From: Roseiarcus sp963709185 | GTDB taxonomy: Bacteria; Pseudomonadota; Alphaproteobacteria; Rhizobiales; Beijerinckiaceae | NCBI GenBank assembly: GCA_963709185.1 | Contig: CAVPVQ010000022.1 | Coordinates: 620,001 to 684,000 of the forward strand | Direction: 5' to 3' | DNA length: 64,000 nucleotides | Part shown: one piece after another, positions 27,696 to 35,942 of the stretch | Layout: the number at the start of each line of letters is the position of its first letter | Position numbering within the stretch: the stretch's first letter is position 1 | Made by a program: the position numbers and the translations under genes | Notes under the pieces: generated by a model | What the model was told of the DNA's origin: nothing | Databases searched by the model: none | The model's input: only the letters and a program-made list of their open reading frames with translations

Positions 27696-29021
27696 TCACC
27701 GGCGCCGCGTAAACGCCCCGACGCCCAGGATTCCGCCCGGCCGCAGCACGAGCACGATCGCCAGCAGGCTGAACACCGCGACGTCGCGGTAGTCGATCGG
27801 CAGGAAGGCCGACCATGCCGCTTCGAACGCGCCGATCAGCAGGCCGCCGAGAAACGCGCCGGGGATCGAGCCGATGCCGCCCAGAATCGCCGCGATCAGC
27901 GCCTTCAGTCCGAGCGTCGTCGAGGCGCCATAGCCGACGCCGCCGTAGTAGACAGTCATCGCAAAGCCCGACAAGCCGGCCAGCGCGCTGGCGAGAGCGA
28001 AAGTCTTGGCGAAAATCGCGCCGGGCGCGACGCCGAACATTTCAGCGGCGATCGGATCGTCGGCATAGGCGCGCCACTGCCGTCCGAATCGGGTCCATTT
28101 CATGATCGCCAGCAGCGCGAGCGCGCAGACCAGCGCGAACGAGCCGATCAGCAGGGCGATCGGCGTCGCCGCCGCGAAAAAGTCGCCGGCCCGCAACAAT
28201 GCGAACGGTTCATTGAGGATCGGGCTCACCCAATGGATTTGCGCCCCCTGGGTCAGGCGGAGGAATTCCTGCAAGAACAGCGACAGGCCGACAGTGGCGA
28301 CCAGCGCCTGCTGGCCGCTCGCCCGATGCAACGGCGCAAAGACCAGGCGGCCCGACACGACGCCGAAGGCGCCGGCGGTCGAAACCGCGAGCGCCAGCGC
28401 GAGCCCCAGCAGGGCGGCCGGCGCAAAGCCCGCCGCCAGCATCACGCCGAACGAGGCGGCGTAGCCGCCCGCCGCCGCGAGTTCGCCAAACGCCAGGTTG
28501 ATGCGCCCGACAAGGCCGTAGACCAGCGAGTAAGCAGCCGCCAGCAGCGCGTAGATCGCCGCGAGCGGAAGACCATTGATCGCCTGCTGCAGGCTGTAGG
28601 CCGCCAGAAGAGGCGCGCTCCAGACCGATTCGGCGCCGGCCAGCGGCATCGGATCGGCGGCGCGCCCTTCCGGCGTCGCCAGCCAGAAGCGAATCAGCAT
28701 CGCCAATTGATACTCGCTGAGCGGCCCGCGATCGGTGACGAGCGAGATCATGTCCTGGGATTTCCTTGGGCGACCTGGCGCAAGGAAGCGGCACTCGGCG
28801 AAATGCGGCGCCAGCGCCTCGCCGGGCGCGCCGGCGAGGTAGTCGACCCGCAGGCCCCGCCCGTCCTCGAACGGCGTCTGGCGCTTGATCTGGATCGTCG
28901 AGCCGGCGTCCTCGATGGCCGGCAGGGCCATCCGGCACAACCGCGCCTGATCGGTTTCCAGCAGCGGCGCGCAGCCGGCGACCAGGCACACGCCGGCGAG
29001 GGTCAGCACAGATCGGGACAC
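27696..29021 (-). CDS. livH: Branched-chain amino-acid ABC permease LivH with N-terminal lipoprotein-like extension
   Basis: The C-terminal 300 residues form a LivH-type permease: INGLPLAAIYALLAAAYSLV, YGLVGRINLAFGELAAAGGY, and the ATPase-contact region MFGVAPGAIFAKTFALASAL followed by YYGGVGYGASTTLGLKALIA. The first 130 residues, starting at GTG 29021, begin SVLTLAGVCLVAGCAPLLET, which looks like a lipobox, and continue with a soluble part (RLCRMALPAIEDAGSTIQIK). This fusion is longer than E. coli LivH (308 residues). It would import branched-chain amino acids or amides with LivK at 29793. LivM, LivG and LivF are not in the window. Confidence 0.85.
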   Translation of the reverse strand: MSRSVLTLAGVCLVAGCAPLLETDQARLCRMALPAIEDAGSTIQIKRQTPFEDGRGLRVDYLAGAPGEALAPHFAECRFLAPGRPRKSQDMISLVTDRGPLSEYQLAMLIRFWLATPEGRAADPMPLAGAESVWSAPLLAAYSLQQAINGLPLAAIYALLAAAYSLVYGLVGRINLAFGELAAAGGYAASFGVMLAAGFAPAALLGLALALAVSTAGAFGVVSGRLVFAPLHRASGQQALVATVGLSLFLQEFLRLTQGAQIHWVSPILNEPFALLRAGDFFAAATPIALLIGSFALVCALALLAIMKWTRFGRQWRAYADDPIAAEMFGVAPGAIFAKTFALASALAGLSGFAMTVYYGGVGYGASTTLGLKALIAAILGGIGSIPGAFLGGLLIGAFEAAWSAFLPIDYRDVAVFSLLAIVLVLRPGGILGVGAFTRRR

Positions 29022-29080
29022 GCGGCGAACATGACGCGTAAGAGGCGGCAAGGGAAGGCTCGGCGCGCGGCGGGAACGGG

Positions 29081-29725
29081 TCAACCGCGACGCGTCTTGG
29101 CGCTGTGTCGCCGCTGTTTTGCGCGATTGCCGCAAATCTCCATTTCGCACCAGCGCCGGCTCCTGTTCTTTGTCGTGTCGAAGAACAGCCAGCCGCATTT
29201 CTCCCCCTGACATTGCTTGATGCGCGAGAGATCGCCCTGGGTCAAAGTGGTGAGCGCGGACAGGGCGATCGGCCCCAACACCGCCTCGGCGGCATTCTCC
29301 CTCGGCGTCCACGACCACACGTAGCGGTCCTCGAAAGGCGTGAGTTTGGCGCAGGCGAGGCAGGCGGCGTGCGTTCGCGCGAGCGCCTCGACGCCGGCCC
29401 GCGGCGCCGGCCGCCCGGCGGCGACTTCGACGGCGATGGCGTGGATATTCTCGCGCAGGTCAAGCGCGCGCCGCAGCACGCGGCGTGCGAGGCTCTGGTC
29501 GGCGCTCACCGCGGCGCGCAGCCATTCGGCGTCGGCCGGTCCGAGCATCTTGGCGTGTTGCGCCCAGTCGACGACGTTCAGGGCCGAACGCAGATGTTCC
29601 TGATGGGTCGGCCAGCCGCGGCCCGACGAGGTGTTGGTGAAGTCGAAGGCGAGTTCGCCGCCCACCAGCGTCAACGAGCCCGCGCGGGAAGCGGCGGCCT
29701 CCGGGTGAATAACCATTGAAACCAT
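29081..29725 (-). CDS. CGNR zinc-finger (ABATE-domain) regulator
   Basis: The 214-residue protein has the ABATE/DUF1470 N-terminal domain (LTLVGGELAFDFTNTSSGRG) and a C-terminal CGNR zinc finger: CQGEKCGWLFFDTTKNRSRR followed by WCEMEICGNRAK, with four zinc cysteines. Family members are presumed DNA-binding regulators. Its position between livH (downstream, same strand) and livK (divergent) suggests it controls the liv genes, which is inference. Confidence 0.88.
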   Translation of the reverse strand: MVSMVIHPEAAASRAGSLTLVGGELAFDFTNTSSGRGWPTHQEHLRSALNVVDWAQHAKMLGPADAEWLRAAVSADQSLARRVLRRALDLRENIHAIAVEVAAGRPAPRAGVEALARTHAACLACAKLTPFEDRYVWSWTPRENAAEAVLGPIALSALTTLTQGDLSRIKQCQGEKCGWLFFDTTKNRSRRWCEMEICGNRAKQRRHSAKTRRG

Positions 29726-29792
29726 CTTTACAGGTTATGGGCGCGGCGCTAGTTTGCCCTTCCAACCATTCATAATGCTTTAGGAGGTTAGC

Positions 29793-30911
29793 ATGAGGTC
29801 CACATTTCTCAAGGGCGCCGCTTTCTGCCTGGCGTTGGCGCTCGCCAATGGCGGCGCGTGGGCGCAGGTCAGGCTCGGGGTGGCCGGTCCGATCACCGGG
29901 GCCAACGCTTCGTTCGGCGCGCAATTGACCACCGGCGTCGCGCAGGCGGTCGCCGACATCAACGCCGCCGGCGGCATCCTCGGCCAGAAAGTCGAGGTCG
30001 AATCGGGCGACGACGTCTCCGATCCCAAGCAGGGCGTTTCGGTCGCCAACAAGTTCGTCGGCGACGGCGTGAAATTCGTCATCGGCCATTTCAATTCCGG
30101 CGTCACGATTCCCGCCTCGGAGGTCTATGCGGACAACGGCGTGTTGTTCATCACCCCGTCGGCGACCAATCCGAAGGTGACCGAGCGCGGGTTGTGGGAC
30201 GCCTTCCGCACCTGCGGACGCGATGATCAGCAGGGCAAGCTATGGGCCGATCTGGCGCTGACCAAGCTCAAGGACAAGAAGATCGCCATCGTCCATGACA
30301 AGACCACCTATGGCCAGGGCCTCGCCGACGCGGCGCGCGGCTTCATGAACGCCGGCGGCAAGAAGGAAGTGCTCTACGAAGGAGTCAACACCGGCGAGAA
30401 AGACTATTCGGCGATCGTCTCGAAGATCAAGGCTTCCGGCGCCGAATATCTGATGTGGGGCGGCCTGCACACCGAAGGCGGCCTGATCGTGCGGCAAATG
30501 CGCGACCAGGGCATGACCACCATCATGATCTCCGGCGACGGCATCACCGACAACGAGTTCGCCTCGATCGGCGGCCCCGGCGTCGAAGGCACGCTGATGT
30601 CGTTCGGCCCCGAACCGCGCAACAACCCCAACGCCAAGGACATTGTCGCGGCGATCAAGGCCAAGGGCTTCGAGCCGGAAGGCTATACGCTCTATTCCTA
30701 CGCCGGCGTGCAGATCATCAAGCAGGCGGCGGAGAAGGCGAACTCGCTCGATCCGAAGAAGGTCGCGGCGGCCATGCATTCCGGCATGACGTTCAACACC
30801 GTGATCGGCCCGATCGCCTATGACAAGAAGGGCGACCGCACCAGCGTCGACTATGTCTGGTATGTCTGGAAGAAGGGCGACGACGGCAAGATCACGTTCA
30901 AGCAGATATAA
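29793..30911 (+). CDS. livK: Branched-chain amino-acid ABC transporter substrate-binding protein
   Basis: ATG 29793 follows TAGGAGG at 29781-29787. The 372-residue protein has a signal peptide (CLALALANGGAWAQ) and the Leu/Ile/Val-binding type I fold: VRLGVAGPITGANASFGAQL, AVADINAAGGILGQKVEVES, VIGHFNSGVTIPASEVYADN and LFITPSATNPKVTERG. Later blocks are HDKTTYGQGLADAARGFMNA, ISGDGITDNEFASIGGPGVE and SYAGVQIIKQAAEKANSL. It should capture branched-chain amino acids or a similar compound in the periplasm for LivH. Confidence 0.93.
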   Translation: MRSTFLKGAAFCLALALANGGAWAQVRLGVAGPITGANASFGAQLTTGVAQAVADINAAGGILGQKVEVESGDDVSDPKQGVSVANKFVGDGVKFVIGHFNSGVTIPASEVYADNGVLFITPSATNPKVTERGLWDAFRTCGRDDQQGKLWADLALTKLKDKKIAIVHDKTTYGQGLADAARGFMNAGGKKEVLYEGVNTGEKDYSAIVSKIKASGAEYLMWGGLHTEGGLIVRQMRDQGMTTIMISGDGITDNEFASIGGPGVEGTLMSFGPEPRNNPNAKDIVAAIKAKGFEPEGYTLYSYAGVQIIKQAAEKANSLDPKKVAAAMHSGMTFNTVIGPIAYDKKGDRTSVDYVWYVWKKGDDGKITFKQI

Positions 30912-31056
30912 GCCGGGTGCGCGTGGGGGGCGAGGTTGAGCCACTTCACCCTCCCTCCCGCGACCGCACTATGGACAGGGCGGCGCGTCAATATTCCAAG
31001 CCGACGCGAAAACGTCTCGCTTCGTCTTCAACGACTGCGATGACGGAGGCCGCCGT

Positions 31057-31293
31057 TCATGCTGCTTCCGGGACGTACCGCAGAACAAGCAATCCGGCCC
31101 TCGAACACGTTGCGATCGCGTATGCCCGACCTTGGTCGTCGCTGAACTCCACGATCGCGGTTCCGTCATCAACTTGCTCGACGACAGTGCCCACCTGCCC
31201 GCGTGCAAGGCCCGCTGAAGGAATATCTGTCAGCAAAGCGACGACGTCCAATACGGATGGCGCTTCGCGCTTCTCAGTCCTCTCCCGTTCCAT
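31057..31293 (-). CDS. DUF4926 protein
   Basis: The 78-residue protein contains VLDVVALLTDIPSAGLARGQ, VGTVVEQVDDGTAIVEFSDD and QGRAYAIATCSRAGLLVLR, an SH3-like DUF4926 barrel that usually occurs in small operons. ATG 31293 overlaps the stop of the upstream DUF6883 gene (TGATG), so the two are coupled. Function is not known; an immunity- or antitoxin-like partner is one possibility. Confidence 0.75.
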   Translation of the reverse strand: MERERTEKREAPSVLDVVALLTDIPSAGLARGQVGTVVEQVDDGTAIVEFSDDQGRAYAIATCSRAGLLVLRYVPEAA

Positions 31294-31631
31294 CACAGCA
31301 CCCAACAGGTAACGAACCTCGGAACATTCTCTCCGGTTCGCACAATCCAGACTGTTCTTACTACAGCGCTCTTTCCGTGTCGCGAAATGGTTGTGTCGAG
31401 TCGCCAGTAGACTCCCCATGCGTCCTCGGCCGTCCGTAGCGCGTCGCCCTCGCGCGCGGCGTGGAGCAGACGGTTCCGCAGCCATGCCGCGTCAATCCGC
31501 TCAACCCCGAGCGTCTGACGAAAGACCCGGGCCTTGTGTCTCCCGCGTGGATGCTGCGCGCTTAGACAATAGTCTTCGATCTTGCGAATATCGAGAAATG
31601 CCAAATCACCGTGCGGCAAACGCGTCATCAT
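31293..31631 (-). CDS. DUF6883 protein
   Basis: The 112-residue protein shows the DUF6883 pattern: KIEDYCLSAQHPRGRHKARV and FRQTLGVERIDAAWLRNRLL, with a conserved end VVRTVWIVRTGENVPRFVTC. It is commonly paired with DUF4926, as here. The catalytic nature is unknown. Histidine, lysine and arginine residues in HPRGRHKARVF are the most conserved-looking group. Two start codons in tandem (31631, 31628) have only a weak ribosome site. Confidence 0.7.
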   Translation of the reverse strand: MMTRLPHGDLAFLDIRKIEDYCLSAQHPRGRHKARVFRQTLGVERIDAAWLRNRLLHAAREGDALRTAEDAWGVYWRLDTTISRHGKSAVVRTVWIVRTGENVPRFVTCWVL

Positions 31632-31780
31632 CTCGGCACGCGGACTTTGTCGTTAAGGAAAGAAAGTCGTGAATCATTCGCATGGCGCCGCTGACCCGGA
31701 TCGAAGCCGTGTCAACGACGAACGCCCGCCGCCAATCACCCTGACGGGGTCAGCGGCGTTTTTCGCGTTCACGAGCGCCC

Positions 31781-32824
31781 CTACCGCCCCGCCTTCAGCT
31801 TCTGCGCGGCGCGCGGCGCGAAATAGGTCAGGACGCCATCGGCGCCCGCGCGCTTGAAAGCGATCAGGCTCTCCATCATCGCCTTGTCCCCGTCGAGCCA
31901 GCCGTTCTGCGCGGCGGCCATGATCATCGAATATTCGCCCGACACCTGGTAGGCGAAGGTCGGCGCCGCGAACGCGTCCTTCACTCGGCGGATGATGTCG
32001 AGATAGGGCAGGCCAGGCTTGACCATCACCATATCGGCGCCTTCGTCGAGGTCGGCGGCGACCTCACGGAGCGCCTCGTCGCTGTTGGCGGGGTCCATCT
32101 GATAGGTGCGCTTGTCGCCCCTCAGCACGCCGGAAGAGCCGATCGCATCTCGGAACGGGCCGTAGAACGCCGAAGCGTATTTGGCGGCGTAGGCGAGGAT
32201 CTGCACGTCCTCGAAGCCTTCCGCGTCCAGCGCGGCGCGGATGGCGCCCACCCGCCCGTCCATCATGTCGGACGGGGCGATCACATCGGCGCCGGCGCGC
32301 GCCTGGACGAGCGCCTGGCGGACCAGCGCGGCGACGCTCTCGTCATTGACGATGCGGTTCCCCGCCATCAGTCCGTCATGGCCGTGGCTGGTGTAGGGGT
32401 CGAGCGCCACGTCGGTGATGAGGCCAAGCTGGGGAAATTCCTTTTTGATCGCCCGGCAGGCGCGGCAAACCAGATTGTTCTCGTTGAACGCCTCGCTGCC
32501 CTGCTCGTCCTTCAGCGCCGCCTCGGTATAGGGGAAGAAGGCGATCGCCGGGATGTCGAGCGCCACCGCGCGCCCGGCTTCGCGAACCGCCTCCTCGATG
32601 CTGAGGCGATCGACCCCTGGCATCGCGGCGACCGGCGTGCGGGGTGCTGCGCCGTCGGCAAGAAACAGCGGCCAGATCAGGTCGTCGGCGGTCAGGACAT
32701 TCTCGGCGACGAGGCGGCGCGTCCATTCGGCCTTGCGGTTGCGGCGCGGGCGGGTGGCCAGATCAAGGCGCGGGGCGGCCGGTTCGGCGACGGGCGCGCG
32801 CAGCGGGCGAATCGGCGTGGACAT
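31781..32824 (-). CDS. hemB: Porphobilinogen synthase (delta-aminolevulinic acid dehydratase), Mg-type
   Basis: The 347-residue HemB condenses two 5-aminolevulinate molecules into porphobilinogen, the second step of tetrapyrrole synthesis. Schiff-base lysines are K215 (YAAKYASAFYGPF) and K269 (MVMVKPGLPYLDI). The metal site reads DVALDPYTSHGHDG (residues 138-151), with Ala and Asp in place of the three zinc cysteines, so it is the cysteine-free Mg2+-dependent class typical of alphaproteobacteria and Pseudomonas. ATG 32824 is chosen since relatives start near RPLRAP. No other heme gene is adjacent. Confidence 0.96.
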   Translation of the reverse strand: MSTPIRPLRAPVAEPAAPRLDLATRPRRNRKAEWTRRLVAENVLTADDLIWPLFLADGAAPRTPVAAMPGVDRLSIEEAVREAGRAVALDIPAIAFFPYTEAALKDEQGSEAFNENNLVCRACRAIKKEFPQLGLITDVALDPYTSHGHDGLMAGNRIVNDESVAALVRQALVQARAGADVIAPSDMMDGRVGAIRAALDAEGFEDVQILAYAAKYASAFYGPFRDAIGSSGVLRGDKRTYQMDPANSDEALREVAADLDEGADMVMVKPGLPYLDIIRRVKDAFAAPTFAYQVSGEYSMIMAAAQNGWLDGDKAMMESLIAFKRAGADGVLTYFAPRAAQKLKAGR

Positions 32825-32908
32825 GCGAAAAGGCTCTGGGGCGGCGAGGCTCCCGCATAGCACGAACGGGAGCCTGCAAACAGGGGCGGCGATGTCGCGC
32901 GCCGCGCG

Positions 32909-34153
32909 TCAGTTGAACCAGAAGGCGTAGCCGGGAAAGTTGCCGTTGAAGATGCGTTGCCAATTGGCCCATTCGGCTCCGGACAACACCGGCCCGGCTT
33001 CGAGATAGGGCGCCGCCGCGTGGCCGGTTCCCCACAGCACAAGGTCGAAGGGGCGCGGATCGAAGAAGACCTTCTTCAAATTGACGCCCTGGGAGAAACG
33101 CCAATGCGGAAGCAGCAGCTTGCCGTCGAGCACGGCGTCGAATTCGTCGAGCGCCTTGAGCCAGGCGTCCAACTGCTCCTGAGTGACCGGCATGCTCGAG
33201 ACGACGCCGTGCTTCTGCTGCGGGCCGGGGATCCACACGCGGTCGTCGTCGGTCCTGGCGAGGATCGCCTTCCAGGTCTCCCTGTTCAACGCGATCACCT
33301 GCTTGAGATGGGCGTGAGCGCTTTGCAACCGGGCGGCCTCGGCGACGGGCCAGCGGATTTCATGAATGAGCGCGATGAGATCGGCGATCTGCGCGCCGTC
33401 GCCGAACAATCCGCCGCTCCTGTCTCTATTCGGAGCGACCACCGCTTCGCCAAAAGGCGGCGGCGTGGTGCGCGGATAGAACAGCCGCCCCGCCCGCTCG
33501 AATGTCGTATGCCAGTCATAGGCGAGGACGAACTCGATCGACGCTGACAGAAGGTGAGTATAACCGCGCAGCCACAGCGCATCGGCGTTGTCGAACGCGA
33601 CTTCGAACGGCTCCGCCTTGCTGGCGGCATCCGGGCGCGTCATGCGCAAGCTCGCCAGGATCGAGGAGAGCTTTTCCGAATCGTCGGGCTTGCCGTCGCC
33701 GCGCAGGTCGAATTTGATCGCGTTGAGATCGAGCACGATCTTGACCGGGGAGTCGGTCATCGGCGCCAGCGTCGCCTCGGCGTTGGCGAGATCGTCGAGC
33801 AACGTGCGCAGCGTCTCACGCTGCTTTTCATAAGATATCTCCTCCGGCGCCGGATTGACCGGAACGGGAAAGCGCAGCAGCGGAACGCTCATCGTTCGCG
33901 GCGCCCGCAGACCGAAACGATACTGGCTCTGCCAGTAGCGTTCGATGGCGCGTGCGAAGCGGATCACGCCGAGGCCGAATCGCGCCTCGTTGTTGGCGGG
34001 GTCGGCGGAAAGCCGCGCCGCCATCGCCAATTCGCCAGCGGCGATCTGGCCGCTTTCGAGAGTTTGCCGCGTCGAGAGCGCATCATCGTCGGCCCGGGCG
34101 CCGGCGGATGCAATACAAGCCAAAGCGATGAAGGCGACCGCGAAACAATTCAT
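32909..34153 (-). CDS. Uncharacterised secreted protein
   Basis: The 414-residue protein has a signal peptide (MNCFAVAFIALACIASAGARA) and a helical mature part: LESGQIAAGELAMAARLSAD, IRFARAIERYWQSQYRFGLR, LLDDLANAEATLAPMTDSPV and ALWLRGYTHLLSASIEFVLA. Its C-terminus, LPHWRFSQGVNLKKVFFDPR followed by PFDLVLWGTGHAAAPYLEAG, is very distinctive, but I cannot name the family. Conserved aromatic-rich stretches suggest a ligand- or membrane-associated role. Longer starts at 34183 and 34243 lack good ribosome sites. Confidence 0.75.
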   Translation of the reverse strand: MNCFAVAFIALACIASAGARADDDALSTRQTLESGQIAAGELAMAARLSADPANNEARFGLGVIRFARAIERYWQSQYRFGLRAPRTMSVPLLRFPVPVNPAPEEISYEKQRETLRTLLDDLANAEATLAPMTDSPVKIVLDLNAIKFDLRGDGKPDDSEKLSSILASLRMTRPDAASKAEPFEVAFDNADALWLRGYTHLLSASIEFVLAYDWHTTFERAGRLFYPRTTPPPFGEAVVAPNRDRSGGLFGDGAQIADLIALIHEIRWPVAEAARLQSAHAHLKQVIALNRETWKAILARTDDDRVWIPGPQQKHGVVSSMPVTQEQLDAWLKALDEFDAVLDGKLLLPHWRFSQGVNLKKVFFDPRPFDLVLWGTGHAAAPYLEAGPVLSGAEWANWQRIFNGNFPGYAFWFN

Positions 34154-34286
34154 GCGAAACTCGCGCCGTGAAGGGGCCGTCATTGACGGGCCGACGATGG
34201 GCGCCGCCGGGCGAACTGAACAGGGTTTCCGTCTCCCCGCCAATTCAAACAGGCGGACGTGGTGAATCGTCGCCTGGCCGCGAGCC

Positions 34287-34829
34287 CTACTTGGTCAGCG
34301 CGATCATGCGATCGAGCGCGGCCGGATAGCCCTTGAGCGAAATCGTAAACACCGCCTCCTTGCCGCCGTCGGCGACGGCGTTGACCTTCAGGCTGGCGCC
34401 CTTGCGAAGAGCGCTCGCCCTGGCGGCGTCGAACGATAGCGGGACGAGGCAGCCGCCGGGCAGGCAGGTGCGAAAGCGCAGCGGCGCGCCGGCGGGCGCG
34501 TCGTCGATCTGCAATGTGACGCCGCTGTCGAGCGCGAGACCAAACGGCAGGACCAGCGTCCCGGCGACCGCGTCGGGAGAAGAGGCGGTCAGTTCGATCG
34601 CGAGCACCCGCTGATGGCTCTGCTGATCCGCCTGCTGCTGGGACAGAGCGCAGTGCTTGCCAGCGCCCTGCTGAACGCAGGCGACGATCCAGTTTTCGAA
34701 AGTCTCCTGCAGGGAGTTGGCGCCGCCCGGCAACGCCCCCGATGTCTGCGCGCCGGCCGGCGCGGTCAGCGCGATCGCCGCCAGAAGCCCGGCAAGGCGC
34801 GCCGCCCAACGGGGCGATCCGATCATCAT
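34287..34829 (-). CDS. Invasion-associated locus B (IalB) family protein
   Basis: The 180-residue protein has a signal peptide ending at APAGAQ and the IalB fold: ENWIVACVQQGAGKHCALSQ, LVLPFGLALDSGVTLQIDD, RFRTCLPGGCLVPLSFDAAR and LKVNAVADGGKEAVFTISLK. Cysteine pairs in the first and third blocks are family hallmarks. In Bartonella IalB influences erythrocyte invasion; in free-living alphaproteobacteria the role is unknown, so the name should not be read as virulence. Tandem ATGs lie at 34829 and 34826. Confidence 0.88.
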   Translation of the reverse strand: MMIGSPRWAARLAGLLAAIALTAPAGAQTSGALPGGANSLQETFENWIVACVQQGAGKHCALSQQQADQQSHQRVLAIELTASSPDAVAGTLVLPFGLALDSGVTLQIDDAPAGAPLRFRTCLPGGCLVPLSFDAARASALRKGASLKVNAVADGGKEAVFTISLKGYPAALDRMIALTK

Positions 34830-34964
34830 CGTCCTCGAAATCTCCCGCTCTCCCGGCGTTGGCGCTCGCCGCCGGACCTTACAGAGGATGACCGGAAGGG
34901 CCAAGCGCTTTTGGCTCGCTTGTGGTCCGGCCAAGCCGGACTGACGGGGCTTGCGCGCCGCCGC

Positions 34965-35942
34965 TCACGCTGCCGGGTCAGCGTCGCCTCGCCATGCCCG
35001 CGCAGCCTCGACTCTCTGCCAGATCAGCAGCGCGGGCGCCCCGATGACCAGGTCGCGCGCGCGCTTGATCAACGACAGGGCGAGCGCGTCGGCAGGGGCG
35101 AGGCCGACCAGCGGCGCCAGCAGGGCGTAGGCGCCCTCCTGCACACCCAGTCCATTGGGCGCCAGGAACGCGAGGCTGCGCGAGGCGAACAGCAGGCTCT
35201 CCATCGCGATCGCGCTCTCGACGGAAATCGGCGCGCCGATCAGGCGTAGCGCGAGCCACGCCTCGATTGCGACGGCGAGCCAGGCCAGCAAGTGCAGCGC
35301 GAGCGAGGCGGCCACGGCGCCGCGCCGGCGGCCAATGTCACGCAACGCGGCGAGCGCCTTGTCGACGTCGCCGAAGGCGGCCAGCCAGCGCTTCGCGGCG
35401 GCGGCGCCGAGGCGCGACAGCCGGTGGCCGCGCCGCAGCGAAATCGCCAGCGCGACGCCGAGCCCGATGACCGCGACAAGGCCGAATACGACCGGACGGA
35501 TGATCGGGGCGTCTGGTCGCATATGGACGATCGCGAGCAGGCCGAGCGCGGTGAACACGATCTGCGCGGCGGCCTCGGTGGTGAGATCGGCGAGCGTCGA
35601 GGCCGCCGTATCGACGCCTGAGACGCCCGCCATCATCGCCGCGCGCGCGCCGATGACAAATCCGCCGATCTCGGAGAACGGCAGCAGTTCAGCGCCCGCG
35701 TCGCGCAGGACTCGCGCCCAGATGACCCCAGGCAGCGAAATGGGCGCGTTTGGAGCAAGACAGACGCGCCAGCCGGCCCCGAGCAGGGCCGCGACCGGCG
35801 CATGGGCGAGGCACACGACGAGGAAGCCGAGCCACCCCAGACCGGCGACCGCCGACGCGATCGCGCCCGCGCCAAACCACACGACGAGCGCAACGGCGCC
35901 GGCCAGCCCGGTTGCGAACGCGACAACCGCGAGTTTACGCAT
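34965..35942 (-). CDS. Lysylphosphatidylglycerol synthase-TM/UPF0104 membrane protein (HpnL-like)
   Basis: The 325-residue protein has about eight membrane helices and the UPF0104 pattern: RVLRDAGAELLPFSEIGGFV, STLADLTTEAAAQIVFTALG, FASRSLAFLAPNGLGVQEGA and LALSLIKRARDLVIGAPALL. It resembles HpnL, found with hopanoid genes, and the related flippase-like membrane halves of MprF. A lipid-transport role is the best guess. Its ATG overlaps the amidase stop (TGATG), so both are on one transcript. No squalene-hopene cyclase gene is in the window. Confidence 0.82.
   Translation of the reverse strand: MRKLAVVAFATGLAGAVALVVWFGAGAIASAVAGLGWLGFLVVCLAHAPVAALLGAGWRVCLAPNAPISLPGVIWARVLRDAGAELLPFSEIGGFVIGARAAMMAGVSGVDTAASTLADLTTEAAAQIVFTALGLLAIVHMRPDAPIIRPVVFGLVAVIGLGVALAISLRRGHRLSRLGAAAAKRWLAAFGDVDKALAALRDIGRRRGAVAASLALHLLAWLAVAIEAWLALRLIGAPISVESAIAMESLLFASRSLAFLAPNGLGVQEGAYALLAPLVGLAPADALALSLIKRARDLVIGAPALLIWQRVEAARAWRGDADPAA

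Noticed and set aside
27660..29210. 516-codon plus-strand frame through livH
   Set aside because: The minus-strand LivH is clear; this frame is Arg/Gln-rich noise.
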